Source of the DNA: an uncultured Prevotellaceae bacterium
GTDB lineage: Bacteria; Bacteroidota; Bacteroidia; Bacteroidales; Bacteroidaceae
Length of the DNA stretch: 64,000 bases
Reading direction: 5' to 3'
Assembly (NCBI GenBank): GCA_902778255.1
Contig: CACYXD010000012.1
Span: forward strand, 27,700 to 91,699
The notes under the pieces are model-generated. The model ran no database searches. It was not told the DNA's origin and worked only from the letters and a program-made list of their open reading frames with translations. Made by a program: the position numbers and the translations under genes. Positions 17,916-28,153 of the stretch are shown piece after piece (the stretch's first letter is position 1; each line of letters begins with the position of its first letter).

Positions 17916-20900
17916 TTATTTCTTGTCTTTGTCGAAGCTGTCCTCCACCTCGCTGTCGTTACATTTCACGGTAGGTGTGCCAATGTTTGAGTCTTTAAGC
18001 CATTCATAGGCATTACCCTTGGCAATACTATTATTATCCTTTATCGGGTCAATAGTACGTTCGGTGAAACTGTTTCCATACGACGAAGTGCTTGCTGCTC
18101 CACGCTTCTTATAGTAATACTTTCCGTTGCTGATGTTATAACTGTCAACACGATAGACCTTCAATGGCATGGAGGTTATCTTCATGAGAGACTGATCGGT
18201 GTAGAAATAGTCTTCCTTGACCTTTTTCCAGGTGAGGAATTTATCGTAGGCCTTGTCGTAGCCGGAACTACTATATGAAGCCCAGGGTACTCCGCCGAAC
18301 AGACGGAAGAAGACGAGGTTTGAGGCCTCTGTATTCCATCGTACTTTATCAAACTTGCTGCTGGCAATGCTGGACTTGAAGCTACGGTTTCGGGCTTCTA
18401 TAGGCTTGTCTTTCCCTACGTAGGGATCATAGCCAAGGCTGCCTTGCGAGCCGAAGCAATCGCCGAAGATAAGCGGGAACTGATAGTAAGGCACCTTCAC
18501 AGAGAAGCCACGGCTCTCGATAGTGAGGTATTGTCCGCGATGCAGTTTGTTCCAGCTCTTAACGCTGTTGTTGAGAGCGGTGTTGTATTTGTTATTGCCA
18601 GTCTTGTCGTTTGAATATTTTGTGCGATTATTATAATGGTAGTTGTAAAGGGTCTTGGCAATGGCCTCCATCTTGATCCTCAGCTGAGCGGCCACATAGT
18701 ATGGGGCAGCGAAGTCCTTGATATAGTTCTTGAGCGCATAGATGTATGGATAGTCAGTATGATTACTATCGTAGGCGCGCAGATAATCGGACGTCTTTCC
18801 ATCCTGATTGGCTACGGTGTAGTCAAACAGCGGACCGTTGCCGCTCGGCAGCGGATACTCTGGCTGGTAGCTGTCGTTATAGTACCAGGTGTTCCATGCC
18901 TGATACATCTTATTGCGAATATCAAGCACGTTGCCGTTAAGACCTTCGATGAGCGCATTACCTTGCACGTCAACGCCGTTGTAGCTGAAGGTAAGGGTCT
19001 CGGTAGCATGTTTTGTCGGCACATCGTCGAAGTCATACGCTTTCAGTTTAAGACCACCGATGAACGCCCAGTTGGACAGGTAGGCCAGATAGAAGTACGG
19101 ATCATCGGTACGCTGCATGATGTTTGTGTTATTGCGGAAGCATACGTCATAGTCCAGATAGCGGGCATCCTTGTTCTTCGCATTCGTATAAGTGGAAGAA
19201 TACTTGTACTGTGGCTCGGAGGCTGGTCTTACACCCACGAAGGCTTTCTCGTAAGGTAAGAGTGAGTTGATATATACTTTCGCACTGATCTTACTGCCTT
19301 TTGTACGCCAGCTGTAGGCGTCGGTGCCACGGAAATACAGGTCGCTAAGATAGATGACGGTGTCCTTATCGCACGTCAGACTCTGTGCCTTATTCTTAAT
19401 CCAGGAATCCCAGGTCTTCTTGACGCTGCTATCCGATTTAATCCACTTTTCGGCAAGCCACCCCAGCAGATAGCATTCATTCTCGCTCTTTATGCCACTA
19501 AAGGAGTAGCTCTTGTAAGCACCATAGCTATAGGTGTTCTTATAGGTTTCAAACTTGGCTTTATAACCTTTATAATATTTGATGAAACGGCTATAGACAG
19601 CCCACTTCTCTTCGCTGCTGGAGTTGTTGTCTAATCCCGATGGACATTTCCACTCTGTCTTGTATAGGTAGCACAGGCGCAGGTTGTATTCCATGTCGCT
19701 CCTGTTCTTGGCCTTACTGTCCTTGTGAATGGTAAACGGACGCTCTGGCTCCATGTTGACAAAGTTGAAATAATCGTCCTTTTCACCATATTTATAGGTA
19801 TTGTTAACCTGTTGGGTATGATCCCATTCTGTTGAACCGACAAGGCGGTCGCGCAACTCCCAGTAGAGTTTGCCGTCCTTATAACAACTGGTACTTATGT
19901 CTTGGTTCAGCGCAATGGTGGGCTGGCAGAGGTCGCCATCGTATGCCACAGCCTTGTCGGCAGAGGTATTGAACAGCGACATATCGTCGCCGGCAGGATA
20001 AGCCAGGGCCACGTATGGCTTCAGGTCGGTAGGCATACTTGGAACAGACTCCTTAGCCTTTGTGCGGAAGTAGAAGAACTTGTGCTGTATCCACTGCTGA
20101 CGGGAAGTCTCGTATTTACCCTTACTATTCTTCTCAGTGACTTCAACCCAGTAGCGCTTGCCGTCTTCCACCTCATAGGCTTTACCAGTGAGCACCAACA
20201 TATAGTAGCAATCAGGCTTCAATGTTGCTGTCAGATGATAGCGGGTTCCTTGAGTCTCACGGATATAGACAGGTATTGTTGATACGCCAGGTATCTCCCA
20301 CAACTTGTCAAGGTTCTCTTCAAAAGTATCGTTGGCATCAGCATTCTTGACTCGTGTACTGGTCACTTCCTTGTCTTTCATGATGATGTTCGACTCAGTA
20401 GTCTTCCAATTAGAGTTGATGTTCTGAAGCCATGACCTGTGGCGGCCCAGAGGATTGATATTCTCAGATCTCTTTGACGTGCCGTAGCGCCAGCTCTTCA
20501 GGTAGTTATATCCTTCACTTGTGATCTCATACAGGCGTGCACCAACAATGCTTCTGCCTGCAGCACCTTTTCTGAATTCTGTAGTGTTGTCCCAGTCAAA
20601 GATATAGGTGCGGGCAGCCTGCATCTTCAGTGTCTCAGCGTCATAGCCCGTCTGGTCGGCAAGGTTCTTCTGGGTTGTCGGGTCAACCAGTCGGTACTGG
20701 CTGTTGAGCGAAGCCGTGGTATTGATCATCAGTTTGCCGGCATCGTGTGCCATGATAGCATTGGTTTCGTCCCAGCCCAGATTCAGACTGTCGGAACCGA
20801 GGGTGCAGTCGCCAAAGAGTGAGAAGCCGTCGATGGCATTGCCTGCGAACGCCTCACAATGGTCGCCACAGTCGAAATGGAACGCCTTGTTGATGTTGAT

Positions 20901-23900
20901 CAGTCCGTTGAGCAACTTGATCTTCACACGGGCACGTCCTTCGAACCATGTCGGACTGGGCAAGCCTGCCTCGAACACGCCACCCACGCCGGCATTGACA
21001 ATCTCTACATGTCGGTTAATGAGTTTGCCAAGCTGGATGTGCAGACCAAATGAGGCTGCCAGATAAGCATAGAGCTGACCAGTGGCATACCAGCCGTTCT
21101 TACCCATGGAGCGCTTCAGGTTGACGCAGTAGGCAGCATCGCCATAGTTGACGAGGGCCATATCGAAGCCTGCGATAGCTTTCATACCGCCGTAGAACAG
21201 GCCAAGGTCAACATCGATGTAGCCCCATGCCGAGGCACCCACCATCACACCGCCGCGCACGTCGGTGCCCATCATGGCCTGACAGGCAGCATTACGTGAG
21301 CGCTGAGCCTTTGCCATGTCGGCACCAGTGTCCACACCGTTGGGTGAGATGAAATCGCTGATCTCAGTAGGAATGGCAGGCAGTTTGCCGTTACCAGGCA
21401 ACTCGTTGCCGATGCAGAGATAGGAGTCGGCACCGATGTTCACGTTGACAATCTTCGACTTAAAGTCGATAAGAGTAATCTTGCAGCGCTTACTCTTATC
21501 AGGCTCGCCGAGGTAGAGATGCCAGCGCACAGGCGTCTTTGTCACACCATTCTCTTTCCACGTGATTTTCAGTTGGAACGGCATTTCAGACTTTAGAAGT
21601 TCGCCAGATGTTTTAGCAGCATCGGCTTTGTTCTGGTCTTTCTTGTTGATACTGCCAGTCATTGTGCTCTTGGTGGACTTCTCATGATTGTCATTATCGC
21701 CCAAGGCCCCTGACAGACTACCGTTTTTATTGGCCACGAAGTCCTTTACATCAGGATTGATGCTTTCCTGGAACTTTTCGAGTTGATCCTTGTATTCCTT
21801 CAACTCAGAATTGGCTGTTTTCATCCATGCACCTTCAACGCCTTTCTGGCCTGCAGTCACGGTGATGTCGAGCGAGAGGAAACGGTCTTTGTCGTCATTC
21901 TGGTAGAGCAGCACCATATCTGCGTCAATCATACCGCTCAGCGCGTTGACATTGCCCTTGAACAGGAAGGTGGTCAAACTTCCACCACCCTTGGCATTCT
22001 TCTTATATACGACATTCAAGTCAACATCGGCCTTCAGCACGTTCTCGCCGGCAGAGGTAGAGAAGCCCATTCCCAGTGATACACCGATACAGCCGTAGTC
22101 GGCGATGGGTTGGTCGAAGGACTTCTTGTTGGCGTTCCACTTCGGTCGGCAGTTAAAATAGAAACCGCCGGCAATGCGGTTGATGACGATAGGGTCTATG
22201 CGAATACCAGCCCCACTCTTGATGTCAACCATGAAGTAGCCATATGAATAGGTGTTGTCGTTGGCATATTCTCCTACACCCTCTTCCTTGGCATCGGCCT
22301 TGATCTGCTTGAGTTTCGCCTCGTCGGTTTCCTTCACGCTGAAGTAACCACCATTGCAATTGACGCTGAGCAGCCCCTTGATCTGTGCAGTGATACTGCC
22401 TTTGTAGCCACTGATCTTATTGCCACTGGTGTCGGTAGAGTCCTTGACCACATCGAGGCGTCCGTTGAGCTTCAGCACGGAAGCGAAGTCGCAGTTCAGC
22501 TCGATACTCTTGAACTCGACAGAACCGTTGGATAGTTTATAGCTAGCGATGTCTGTCTTGTCTGACGGCATTTTCAGATCAGAGCTGATGGTAAGGCCAG
22601 CCTCGGCGGTGACCTTGTCGCCACAGAGTCCGATCTTGCCTCCTACGTCGAGCTTTAGTTTGGATGAGGCATAGTTGAACTTGTAGTTGGTCAGTTCGAA
22701 GGAGAACGGGCCAAGCTTTTTCTTTGCCGACGCTAACGACCACTCGCCCAGGTCGAGATAGCAGTTGCCTTTGCTCAGTTCCAGTTCCTTGCTGGTGGCA
22801 ATCGTCTTCAGTATGGTGTGGCTCTTGTTCCACTCTTCCTCTGCCTTGTCAGCATTGGTTACTTTGTCCTTGGCATACTTGTAAACCAATGATTTCTCGC
22901 GGTCGGCATATTTGAAGTTGCTCAGGCGAAGCTTGGCAAAGTGGATGCCTGGCATCGAGATCTTCATGTCCAGTCTCTTTGCGATGTCGGCAATCGTCTT
23001 GTTCTTTGAGTTGGCATCGGCTATGGTGATGTCGCCTGCCATGCGCAGCTCCACATCGGTCTTTATCTTGCCGTTGGCCTGTTCCTCGGCGGCCACGACG
23101 AAGTAGGTCTGCTCCTTGCTGAGCGTGAGGTCGGCCACGAAGCAGTTCATGTAGAGATTGTCCACCTGCTCGGTCTTGAAGATATAGGCATAGCGGTTAT
23201 TGCTGTCGTAGGTACGACGTGTATGCTGTATCTTTGTCTTACCGTCACTATCGTAGGTGTAGTAGGTCTCGGTCTTTGGACTGGTCAGATGGCGTATCTG
23301 ACAAGTGTAGTTGACGTCGGTCTCAACATCGGAACTACCGGTTTTCTCTGTACTGGTGGCTTTCTTGCCAAAGAGAGGAATGCCGAAGCCACCCTTGATC
23401 TCGCAGTTGTCGAAGTCGTTCTGAACGATGTCAACATGGGCCTCGTCAATAGAGAACTGCCATCCGCCGCACTTACCGGTCTTGGCATCAAGCAGATTGT
23501 CGGTATAGACACGACAGGTAACGCCAGAGCCATCGATAATCATATTCTTAACGCCAACGCTCACGCCCTTGTCGTTCTTGCCAAACACAGCAAACTTCGG
23601 GAAACTCACGTTGACATCCTTGATATAGACGCCCTGCCATACTTTCCAGTCGTTACGTACGGTGTTACCGCATTTTGCCGGATCATAGGTGTCGCCAGCC
23701 CATTTCTTGATATCATCGAGCGAAGGCATACCCTTGCCGTTTTCGCTCATGTCGTGGTCGAAGATGACCTCTTCGCCAACATTGAACGTCCAGTCGGGGA
23801 GGTCGTTGACCTGGAACGGTGTCATCGTGCCATAGGCAATAAAGTCGCCGGCACTCTTGTTACCGTAAATCGTAGTGCGCAGATCGAGTAGGGCGGGAAG

Positions 23901-26381
23901 GTCATCCTTTACCTGACCATTGACGACGCGCTTGGTATTCGGTATGGTGGCGGCAATCTCAAGGCCAAGACCATCAAACTCATTATCCTCCCAACGGATG
24001 AAGCAGCCATCGTTAAGGACGGGGTTCAGCGGGTCGTTTGGTGCCACAAAAGTGAGCGAGAAGTCGGTACTCGGATCCTGGATCTTGAAATTGCTCAGCA
24101 GTGACAGTACACCATCCTCAGGCAGTATTTGGTCTTGCGAGATACACAGGCGCGGACAGCCGAAGACCAGCACGTCGTTGTTCTTAATGACATTGCTGTT
24201 GGGCAGTGCCAGCATACCGATGAGGTTCATCACTGCCGACTTCGGGGTGAATGTCATACTGGCTATCTGGACATTGAAGTCCTTTGGCAACTTGTTTGCG
24301 ATGTCTTTTGGCAGTTCACAGGGGAAATAAAGGTCGATATTTCCGTTCTTCGCCTGGCCCCATTTGTTCTGCACGGTTTTGAGATAGTCGTAGTACTGTC
24401 CCAGCTTATAGGCTTTGGCCACATCATAGACTTCGCCGTCAATCGTCTTCGACACCTTGTCCTTGACATCCTTTGGCAGCGAGAGATTGCCCCAGATGTT
24501 GTCGAGACCGGTCTGAGAGAAAATGCTGTCAATGACCTGTGTGGCACTATACCCGTTTTTCTTGGTACTATTCTTGGAGTAGGTCTGACATTTTCCCTCA
24601 AACACGATGTTGTCGGTGTTCACCTTCAGGTCACTGAACTTCACAGCCACGCGGCAGTTTAGTGTATTGCCGCTGCCCATGGGACTCCAGGCTATCCAGC
24701 CCGTGCCGCTAATGGTATATTCCTTGCTGTCGAGTTTGCAGTCGTCGTTAAGGGTGAGATACCATGAGTTAATCTGTAGATTGGTACCCTTCTCTGGCAG
24801 TTTTGTTATCAGTTGTTTGTTGCTGACATTACTGGTGTTGACACCACAGGCATAATCATCGTCGAAATGCTTGGTCAGAGCAAAGTCGATATAGTTGAGC
24901 GAATCGCCCAGCATCCGGATACTTTTCTCGTTGGTGGACTTGGCGGTGACGCGTAGCATCAGATACTCGCCGGTGGTTACTTTCTCCTTGAAGTCATTCC
25001 ATTTGAGTGTGTCTTTCAGTTCCTTGGTCTTATGCTCCAGGATAGGCTTGCCGGCAAAGATGCCTTCAGGTGTGTCGGCAGAGTTGCCGGTGAAGAGTTG
25101 TACGGTATATTCGAACTTCACGGTGTCCTGCTCCTCACCCTTGCCACTGGAGAACCATGCCTTGCGCCATTCGGCCTTGACATCCTCGCCGAAATAAATC
25201 TTACGGCCCATAAGGTCGTTGGAGAAGCTGGGCTCAGTGAGCGTGGGTTGCTCAAAGACATAGAGTGTGCCCTCATCCTCTTCTTTTGAATCAGCACCTT
25301 CCAGTTCGAGACTATAGCCGTCGTCTTCCTCTTCTTTCTTTTCCTCCTCCTGCTCTTCCTCATGAACAATATTCTCTTTGGAAGGGTCGTAGAGACGGAA
25401 GAGGTAGATAGCACTTTTGCCGTCGTTCTCAAGTAGCGTATAGTTGATGGAGTTGGTGCTCTGCGCAGCGGTAGAGGCGGTTACCTGAAGGGCATACACC
25501 TCACTCTGGGCTTCGTCGCCCAGCATCTGACGGATATAAGCCTCAGGGATGATAAGCTGCGGCGTGATAAGGCGGTTGCGCTCATAGACAACGGGGTTGC
25601 GGTCCATCGCCTCGTCGGGAGGCAGACTCCCTAGGCGCACGATGCGTACGTTGTACTGGAAATTCGAGAAGGCATTGCTGCAGTTCAGCGTAGGCTGTGC
25701 CCAGGTGAACATCGCGTTGTTGCGGTTCACCTTCGTCACGGCAAACATACTCAGAGGATCGTCGGGAATGACGTTCTGTATCGGTGTCAGGAAACGTGGC
25801 GGCTGTGCCTTATAACATACGTTGAAGAGCGTGTTGCCACCCTTCGGGTCGCTGAGTGTTACTGGACTGACCAGATAGGGATCCCATTTGTAGGCCGTCA
25901 GGAAAAGTTCGTATTGTCCTTCGGGCAGCAATCCGAAGATGCCCCTTTGATAGTCCTGATAGGTGCCGTCCTTGATATAGACATCCTCTAAGGTATAGTG
26001 GGTGAAGAGTTGCTTCGTCTCCACGGGGTTCAAGGTCTTCACTTGACGTGGTGCCAGTGTGATGGGCACGCGGGGGATATGGCCATAGCGTGTCTGCACC
26101 ATCAGCATATCTTCGGGGAAGCGCTTCTCCATCTGAAGGCCGATATGCAGCTGTTGCTGTTCGTCAGTATTATTGGTTAGGCGTACGGTGAAGAATTTAC
26201 CCGGATTGTCAACATACAGTCCTGCCTGTGGTGGCAGAACGGTTTGTATGGGCTGCACATTGATAGTCACCTCCTGTGCAAGTAATTGAAGAATGAAGAG
26301 TGAAGAGTGAAGAATTATCAGCATCGACAATGTCATCACTCGCTTATTCATGCTCTGTATGTTATGCAGTAACTTACTCAT
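17916..26381 (-). CDS. 2821-residue TANFOR-like giant surface protein
   Basis: The largest gene in the window. The N-terminal region after the signal peptide (about 37-330: PPQAGLYVDNPGKFFTVRLTNN, ITLAPRQVKTLN, LLPEGQYELFLTAY, FTWAQP) has the layout I associate with the TANFOR family of Bacteroidetes (Tannerella) surface proteins. An acidic Glu/Lys spacer lies near 338-355. Long beta-rich stretches follow, including VWQGVYIKDVNVSFPKFAVFG, which recurs in such giants. The C-terminal 900 residues are rich in Tyr, Lys and Trp; no sorting tail is present. The ATG at 26381 is used; 26351 (MNKRVMTLS...) would give a more usual signal peptide. The signal peptide core is encoded by a five-unit heptamer array. 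The neighbours are a beta-barrel and an FN3 protein. Function is unknown; adhesion is plausible. Confidence 0.7.
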   Translation of the reverse strand: MSKLLHNIQSMNKRVMTLSMLIILHSSLFILQLLAQEVTINVQPIQTVLPPQAGLYVDNPGKFFTVRLTNNTDEQQQLHIGLQMEKRFPEDMLMVQTRYGHIPRVPITLAPRQVKTLNPVETKQLFTHYTLEDVYIKDGTYQDYQRGIFGLLPEGQYELFLTAYKWDPYLVSPVTLSDPKGGNTLFNVCYKAQPPRFLTPIQNVIPDDPLSMFAVTKVNRNNAMFTWAQPTLNCSNAFSNFQYNVRIVRLGSLPPDEAMDRNPVVYERNRLITPQLIIPEAYIRQMLGDEAQSEVYALQVTASTAAQSTNSINYTLLENDGKSAIYLFRLYDPSKENIVHEEEQEEEKKEEEDDGYSLELEGADSKEEDEGTLYVFEQPTLTEPSFSNDLMGRKIYFGEDVKAEWRKAWFSSGKGEEQDTVKFEYTVQLFTGNSADTPEGIFAGKPILEHKTKELKDTLKWNDFKEKVTTGEYLMLRVTAKSTNEKSIRMLGDSLNYIDFALTKHFDDDYACGVNTSNVSNKQLITKLPEKGTNLQINSWYLTLNDDCKLDSKEYTISGTGWIAWSPMGSGNTLNCRVAVKFSDLKVNTDNIVFEGKCQTYSKNSTKKNGYSATQVIDSIFSQTGLDNIWGNLSLPKDVKDKVSKTIDGEVYDVAKAYKLGQYYDYLKTVQNKWGQAKNGNIDLYFPCELPKDIANKLPKDFNVQIASMTFTPKSAVMNLIGMLALPNSNVIKNNDVLVFGCPRLCISQDQILPEDGVLSLLSNFKIQDPSTDFSLTFVAPNDPLNPVLNDGCFIRWEDNEFDGLGLEIAATIPNTKRVVNGQVKDDLPALLDLRTTIYGNKSAGDFIAYGTMTPFQVNDLPDWTFNVGEEVIFDHDMSENGKGMPSLDDIKKWAGDTYDPAKCGNTVRNDWKVWQGVYIKDVNVSFPKFAVFGKNDKGVSVGVKNMIIDGSGVTCRVYTDNLLDAKTGKCGGWQFSIDEAHVDIVQNDFDNCEIKGGFGIPLFGKKATSTEKTGSSDVETDVNYTCQIRHLTSPKTETYYTYDSDGKTKIQHTRRTYDSNNRYAYIFKTEQVDNLYMNCFVADLTLSKEQTYFVVAAEEQANGKIKTDVELRMAGDITIADANSKNKTIADIAKRLDMKISMPGIHFAKLRLSNFKYADREKSLVYKYAKDKVTNADKAEEEWNKSHTILKTIATSKELELSKGNCYLDLGEWSLASAKKKLGPFSFELTNYKFNYASSKLKLDVGGKIGLCGDKVTAEAGLTISSDLKMPSDKTDIASYKLSNGSVEFKSIELNCDFASVLKLNGRLDVVKDSTDTSGNKISGYKGSITAQIKGLLSVNCNGGYFSVKETDEAKLKQIKADAKEEGVGEYANDNTYSYGYFMVDIKSGAGIRIDPIVINRIAGGFYFNCRPKWNANKKSFDQPIADYGCIGVSLGMGFSTSAGENVLKADVDLNVVYKKNAKGGGSLTTFLFKGNVNALSGMIDADMVLLYQNDDKDRFLSLDITVTAGQKGVEGAWMKTANSELKEYKDQLEKFQESINPDVKDFVANKNGSLSGALGDNDNHEKSTKSTMTGSINKKDQNKADAAKTSGELLKSEMPFQLKITWKENGVTKTPVRWHLYLGEPDKSKRCKITLIDFKSKIVNVNIGADSYLCIGNELPGNGKLPAIPTEISDFISPNGVDTGADMAKAQRSRNAACQAMMGTDVRGGVMVGASAWGYIDVDLGLFYGGMKAIAGFDMALVNYGDAAYCVNLKRSMGKNGWYATGQLYAYLAASFGLHIQLGKLINRHVEIVNAGVGGVFEAGLPSPTWFEGRARVKIKLLNGLININKAFHFDCGDHCEAFAGNAIDGFSLFGDCTLGSDSLNLGWDETNAIMAHDAGKLMINTTASLNSQYRLVDPTTQKNLADQTGYDAETLKMQAARTYIFDWDNTTEFRKGAAGRSIVGARLYEITSEGYNYLKSWRYGTSKRSENINPLGRHRSWLQNINSNWKTTESNIIMKDKEVTSTRVKNADANDTFEENLDKLWEIPGVSTIPVYIRETQGTRYHLTATLKPDCYYMLVLTGKAYEVEDGKRYWVEVTEKNSKGKYETSRQQWIQHKFFYFRTKAKESVPSMPTDLKPYVALAYPAGDDMSLFNTSADKAVAYDGDLCQPTIALNQDISTSCYKDGKLYWELRDRLVGSTEWDHTQQVNNTYKYGEKDDYFNFVNMEPERPFTIHKDSKAKNRSDMEYNLRLCYLYKTEWKCPSGLDNNSSSEEKWAVYSRFIKYYKGYKAKFETYKNTYSYGAYKSYSFSGIKSENECYLLGWLAEKWIKSDSSVKKTWDSWIKNKAQSLTCDKDTVIYLSDLYFRGTDAYSWRTKGSKISAKVYINSLLPYEKAFVGVRPASEPQYKYSSTYTNAKNKDARYLDYDVCFRNNTNIMQRTDDPYFYLAYLSNWAFIGGLKLKAYDFDDVPTKHATETLTFSYNGVDVQGNALIEGLNGNVLDIRNKMYQAWNTWYYNDSYQPEYPLPSGNGPLFDYTVANQDGKTSDYLRAYDSNHTDYPYIYALKNYIKDFAAPYYVAAQLRIKMEAIAKTLYNYHYNNRTKYSNDKTGNNKYNTALNNSVKSWNKLHRGQYLTIESRGFSVKVPYYQFPLIFGDCFGSQGSLGYDPYVGKDKPIEARNRSFKSSIASSKFDKVRWNTEASNLVFFRLFGGVPWASYSSSGYDKAYDKFLTWKKVKEDYFYTDQSLMKITSMPLKVYRVDSYNISNGKYYYKKRGAASTSSYGNSFTERTIDPIKDNNSIAKGNAYEWLKDSNIGTPTVKCNDSEVEDSFDKDKK
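26285..26319 (-). repeat. Heptamer array encoding a signal-peptide core
   Basis: Five heptamers (ATTGAAG, AATGAAG, AGTGAAG twice, AATTATC on the + strand) lie inside the giant gene and encode its hydrophobic signal segment LIILHSSLFILQ. All four candidate start codons are upstream of it, so gain or loss of one unit would shift the frame of the whole 2.8-kilo-residue protein. Confidence 0.9.
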
Positions 26382-26397
26382 AGATCGTCTATTTTAA

Positions 26398-26418
26398 TTC
26401 ACTTTTCACTCTTCCCTT
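26398..26418 (-). repeat. Heptamer array, three units, at a stop codon
   Basis: TTCACTT, TTCACTC and TTCCCTT on the + strand cover the stop codon and last residues (KSEK) of the beta-barrel gene, 17 bases from the start of the giant gene. Confidence 0.8.
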
Positions 26419-28135
26419 TTTTCTTGAGTTCTAAAAGCGAGAAGGTGTAGGTATAGCCCAGTGAGAGTGTTAGCTCAGATGCACCGATGCTGCTGTTGTC
26501 GGCACTGAGGTTGGTATCGCTGTACTTGTTGAAGGCGGCATTGAAAGAGAAAACATGCGCCTTGAGCGTATAGCCTGCAGACATGTCGGCACCAAGAGAG
26601 AGCATACGCTGCTGATTTTGAATGTTGTTGTAGCACATCGACAGACCTGCTGATACATTCAAACTCTTATCCTTCAAGAAAGAACGACCAGTGGATACAG
26701 AGAGCACCTCACTGGTGTATTTCGTGTTATAGCCTGTGCTCTGCTGATGGCTTAGCGAGGTGGTGACATCCATCTCATAGTCTTTCAAACCGAGACTGTA
26801 ACTCATACCTGCTGCTAGAGTCTTGACATCGCTCTCACCATTGGAGAAACGGTTGAGGTCCTTGTTCTCAGAATAGTTCATCGAGAGCGAGAAGACATGG
26901 TCGAGATGGTCACCCTCGATGCTGTAGCTGGGGGTGAAATACAGGGTGTTCATCACACGGTTCACACGGGTGGTATCGTTGACGTGGGCCCGACCGTCGC
27001 TTTGTAATTGGCGGTAGCCGCTGTAACCCACCGACATATGCAACTGATGGGTGATAGGCATTGACGCATTTGCCGTATAGATGAAACCGCGTGTGGTGTA
27101 CAACTGGTTGCGGGTGATGTTGTCTTCCTGACCGGAGAAACTGCCCGAGAGAGACAGCTTCTGGAAGAGGGTAGTTGACATATTGATGCCTAACGACTGG
27201 TAGTTGTTTGATGTATAGTACATACCCAGTGTGGTGTAGTCGGGCTGTACCATACGATAGAATACAGAGGTATTGAAATTATTCAGATTCAGATTGGCAC
27301 TCACATCACCGGCAATACGCATCAGAGAGGAATAACGAGCCTCAAAAATCTTGTCCCATTTGTCAAGGGTGGCACTCTTGATACGCTGTGCACGGTAGTC
27401 TTTGTTGAAGGCTGAGAAAGCCAGGTTACCGCGTAGCGTGAGCCAACGGGTAACACCAAGTCCGCCCTTCAGACCGATAGCCACGTTCTCTTGTGGGTCT
27501 ATCTTCTGTTGCCAGTACTCGTCAATGGAGTTCAAGCGGTCGTAGGCACTCAGCAGGTAGAGGTCGATATAGTTGCGACCGGAGCCATAGCCCACTTTGA
27601 CGCCCCAACCCATGCGCTTATACTGAGGCTGACGGGCAGAGGGATCGCTGGGGTCGTCGTTGATGGCATTGCGCAACTCTCCATAGAAAGCCCCGAAGTG
27701 AAGTCTGTCGCCACTGTATTCGAGACCGACACCATTGAACGACATGTTCATAATATAGGATCCCATGTCCATGGACGAGCGTCCGATATGACCACGCCAA
27801 TTCTTGTAGGTTGGATCTATATGGAAGGAGATATGCGGGAAAGAGAACGACCTGTTGTTGTTGGAGTAATAGAAAGCGAAAGGCATGGAAATACCATAGA
27901 GCTGGATGTTGAGGTTGGCATTCAGCGTGTTAGACCATGGCGAGCGAAAACCAGCACCTGCCGAGGAGTTATAGTAGGTGTTCTGTGTACCTATGGCACC
28001 GGTTATGATGAGCGGATCGCTCTTCGCAATAGTGCTGATGGAGTTTTGCGTCAGCGACTGCGCCCTCATGCCACTGGAAACCAGTAACATGATAATACAT
28101 ATAATGTACGCGCGTGAAGAGTGTCTGCTCATCAT
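26399..28135 (-). CDS. Outer membrane beta-barrel protein of the giant-protein operon
   Basis: 578 residues; a second ATG follows immediately at 28132. The signal peptide ends GMRAQ. The body is built of amphipathic strands with aromatic girdles (GVGLEYSGDRLHFGAFYGELR, WGVKVGYGSGRNYIDLYLLSAYD, MSVGYSGYRQLQ, SMNYSENKDL) and ends in a strand LGYTYTFSLLEL followed by Lys-rich residues encoded by repeats. No TonB plug or carboxypeptidase-like domain is present, so it is a porin or assembly-type barrel and not SusC. Directly upstream of the 2821-residue gene (17 bases), it may form the outer-membrane anchor or exporter of that protein; this is inferred from position alone. Confidence 0.8.
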   Translation of the reverse strand: MMSRHSSRAYIICIIMLLVSSGMRAQSLTQNSISTIAKSDPLIITGAIGTQNTYYNSSAGAGFRSPWSNTLNANLNIQLYGISMPFAFYYSNNNRSFSFPHISFHIDPTYKNWRGHIGRSSMDMGSYIMNMSFNGVGLEYSGDRLHFGAFYGELRNAINDDPSDPSARQPQYKRMGWGVKVGYGSGRNYIDLYLLSAYDRLNSIDEYWQQKIDPQENVAIGLKGGLGVTRWLTLRGNLAFSAFNKDYRAQRIKSATLDKWDKIFEARYSSLMRIAGDVSANLNLNNFNTSVFYRMVQPDYTTLGMYYTSNNYQSLGINMSTTLFQKLSLSGSFSGQEDNITRNQLYTTRGFIYTANASMPITHQLHMSVGYSGYRQLQSDGRAHVNDTTRVNRVMNTLYFTPSYSIEGDHLDHVFSLSMNYSENKDLNRFSNGESDVKTLAAGMSYSLGLKDYEMDVTTSLSHQQSTGYNTKYTSEVLSVSTGRSFLKDKSLNVSAGLSMCYNNIQNQQRMLSLGADMSAGYTLKAHVFSFNAAFNKYSDTNLSADNSSIGASELTLSLGYTYTFSLLELKKKGKSEK

Positions 28136-28153
28136 AATCGGTTTGTTAGGGGG

